This document shows, piece by piece, positions 62,700-64,000 of a DNA stretch of 64,000 nt. The number at the start of each line of letters is the position of its first letter. Position 1 is the first letter of the stretch. The DNA comes from Prevotella sp. (GTDB taxonomy: Bacteria; Bacteroidota; Bacteroidia; Bacteroidales; Bacteroidaceae), in NCBI GenBank assembly GCA_016281815.1, contig JAEEJK010000104.1, positions 1 through 64,000 on the forward strand. Direction: 5' to 3'. Below the pieces are notes generated by a model that saw nothing but the letters and a program-made list of their open reading frames with translations, was not told the origin of the DNA and searched no databases. A program made the translations under genes and the position numbers.

Positions 62700-63806
62700 T
62701 TACCTCAGATAGTCGGTGACGATGTATTTACGCAGTTGTTCCTTAGGGATGGCCAAATGTGTGATGCCGTCGGCAAATGACCCGATCTGATAGGGTTGGA
62801 AACTGAACACTACCTCATCCTCCATGAGAGCAGCCTGAGGCAGGTCGTAATGACTCACATCATAATCCCTGCCTCCCAGTTTCTCAGCCAAGATTCCACG
62901 AACCTTTCTGATGTCGCCAGCACGGAACAACTCGTTGTTGGTAAGGACTTTCATATTCCTCAGGTCAAACGTCACATACCGCTCTATGGGGAAATCATGT
63001 GCCCCATACGCATAGAAATTGGTAGAGATGAAATAGGTGACATACCTGTCGGATATGAATCTCGGCGACATGAAAATTCGCAGGTAACTGAGCGGGAAAG
63101 AGAAATCTTGGTTTTTGAGATAGTATACCTGACGCATGTACATATCCCTGAAATGGTCGACAATGGCTTGTCCGTCTGAGATATCCTCTATCTCAAAAGC
63201 ATCCGGGTGAGCCTTTCGTATCATCTCTGTGGGCAGCATCCCCTTGTTGAGGTTTTTCTCCAGATAGACATCATCATAATAGAGCATGTCCATATTGGTG
63301 AATGAATCCACGAAATTGATGATCCAGTATCTCAGGTGGTCCCATAGTTCACCTTCTGCAGAAGGAAAATCGACAAGGATCTTATAGCCGAAGTTGTTGG
63401 TATCGCATGCCTTGAAGTTGCAGGGAGAGACAGACTCGCACCTGGTGAACAGTTGTGGGTATTTGTTGGTGACCAGCATGCTGTCATTGCCCATTTCCGC
63501 CAATGGTCTTCTCACCCTCTCCAGTCCGAGGTCTCCACAGATGTCCCCATTCTGATACAGGGTGTCAGCAGGCAGGGCCGGTCCGATGATGGACGTCTCC
63601 CTCTTCTCCGACATCATGGAAAGGAAATGAACTTTCTCATAATCCTCATACAAGAGATAGTATTCCACCCCTCCGATATTCATCAAGGAATCGGATGTGG
63701 CATTCCTTATATCATCAACAAAGCCGGCATATTGTTGTGCCTTTGCAGCGGATGATACCAATAATATAGAAAGTAGAAAAAAGTATCTCAAACTGTTCGT
63801 ATCCAA
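62700..63806 (-). CDS. Secreted DUF3298 (RsiV-like C-terminus) protein
   Basis: 368 residues. No ATG is available: the start is a TTG at 63806 (or TTG at 63791), giving a signal peptide (RYFFLLSILLVSSAAKA). The C-terminal part ends with the DUF3298 pattern VVFSFQPYQIGSFADGITHLAIPKEQL. The 3 nt separating it from the upstream aminotransferase stop support the TTG at 63806 and co-transcription. Confidence 0.85.
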   Translation of the reverse strand: MDTNSLRYFFLLSILLVSSAAKAQQYAGFVDDIRNATSDSLMNIGGVEYYLLYEDYEKVHFLSMMSEKRETSIIGPALPADTLYQNGDICGDLGLERVRRPLAEMGNDSMLVTNKYPQLFTRCESVSPCNFKACDTNNFGYKILVDFPSAEGELWDHLRYWIINFVDSFTNMDMLYYDDVYLEKNLNKGMLPTEMIRKAHPDAFEIEDISDGQAIVDHFRDMYMRQVYYLKNQDFSFPLSYLRIFMSPRFISDRYVTYFISTNFYAYGAHDFPIERYVTFDLRNMKVLTNNELFRAGDIRKVRGILAEKLGGRDYDVSHYDLPQAALMEDEVVFSFQPYQIGSFADGITHLAIPKEQLRKYIVTDYLR

Positions 63807-63809
63807 TTA

Positions 63810-64000
63810 TCAATTATCAAATCTGTTGATGGCCTCTGCGACCGTTTCCGCCTCCTCATCGCTCAACTCCGGTCCAATGGGCAGGCTCAGTTCGTGGGCA
63901 TGAATATCATCCGTGACCGGTAAGTGCATGCCATTCCACTGCTTATAACAAATCTGCCGGTGAGGCGGAGTCGGATAATGCACTTGAGTCTCTATCCCCT
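63810..64000 (-). CDS. DegT/DnrJ/EryC1/StrS aminotransferase (C-terminal part)
   Basis: The last 63 codons are in the window. VHYPTPPHRQICYKQWNG, a HELSLPIGPELSDEEAETV segment and a final INRFDN fit the C-terminus of sugar aminotransferases of the DegT family, PLP enzymes that aminate nucleotide keto-sugars for surface glycans. The gene continues beyond the right edge. Confidence 0.85.
   Translation of the reverse strand, partial: GIETQVHYPTPPHRQICYKQWNGMHLPVTDDIHAHELSLPIGPELSDEEAETVAEAINRFDN

Noticed and set aside
1..64000. tRNA, rRNA or known riboswitch genes
   Set aside because: Scanning the intergenic stretches by eye showed no cloverleaf, rRNA or aptamer consensus; small RNAs cannot be excluded.

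Overview
The window comes from a Bacteroidota chromosome, most likely Prevotella or a close relative. Grounds: recurrent TTTG-N19/20-TAnnTTTG promoters; a bifunctional fucokinase/GDP-fucose pyrophosphorylase (fkp); a BspA-like leucine-rich-repeat surface protein; the ileS - dksA/traR-like - lspA - DUF4296 order; an EF-G2 paralogue with a changed GTPase site; and two members of the 'AAA-ATPase_like + PD-(D/E)XK' family common in this phylum. No rRNA, tRNA, CRISPR array, phage or transposase gene was found.

Layout. 0-5.5 kb: end of an unknown gene, xseA, a secreted subtilisin-like protease, then a MATE exporter - cytidylate-kinase-like - phosphoesterase operon. 5.6-10.5 kb: inositol-3-phosphate synthase followed by hisG-hisD-hisC. 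10.5-19.4 kb: an accessory island in which two paralogous ATPase/nuclease-like genes on the minus strand flank a BspA-like protein with dockerin and cohesin-like modules and a small secreted cohesin-like/half-dockerin protein, with repeats at the junctions. 19.4-35.2 kb: a long minus-strand run with tcdA, a cassette (winged helix, pyruvyl-transferase-like protein, reductase-adenylation fusion, Cys-rich unknown, GMC oxidoreductase), a C69 dipeptidase, an M23 peptidase, DUF4296, lspA, a TraR-like protein and ileS. 35.4-37.5 kb: a decayed surface-protein gene and a small peptide. 37.5-46 kb: fkp, a YfhO-like membrane protein, GtrA, an unknown anchored protein, a GH28 pectinase and a Sel1 protein. 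46-55.7 kb: LUD protein, topB, GNAT, flavoprotein, esterase, EF-G2, hemW and a small membrane protein. 55.7-64 kb: radA, Fur, PfkB kinase, a LolA-like protein, an FMN-binding protein, a TraB/GumN protein, a phytase-like phosphatase, lipoprotein and periplasmic proteins, and the end of a DegT-type aminotransferase.

Themes. Several genes concern the cell envelope: fkp, GtrA and YfhO for surface glycans; lspA beside lipoproteins; M23 and C69 peptidases; the BspA/cohesin/dockerin proteins. Ino1 and the phytase-like phosphatase both touch inositol. The most system-like candidate is the cassette at 20.3-26.2 kb: acyl activation and reduction domains fused in an unusual order, next to an alcohol-oxidase-like GMC enzyme.

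The most striking non-genic signal is a set of short tandem arrays (units AGTGAAG, AGGTGAG, AGGAGTTT, ACTAGGAGR), mostly placed right at the 3' ends of genes, each unit carrying a stop trinucleotide. Two loci 30 kb apart share one composite layout, and one array is bracketed by a 14-bp direct repeat. All functions are read from sequence alone; no searches were run.
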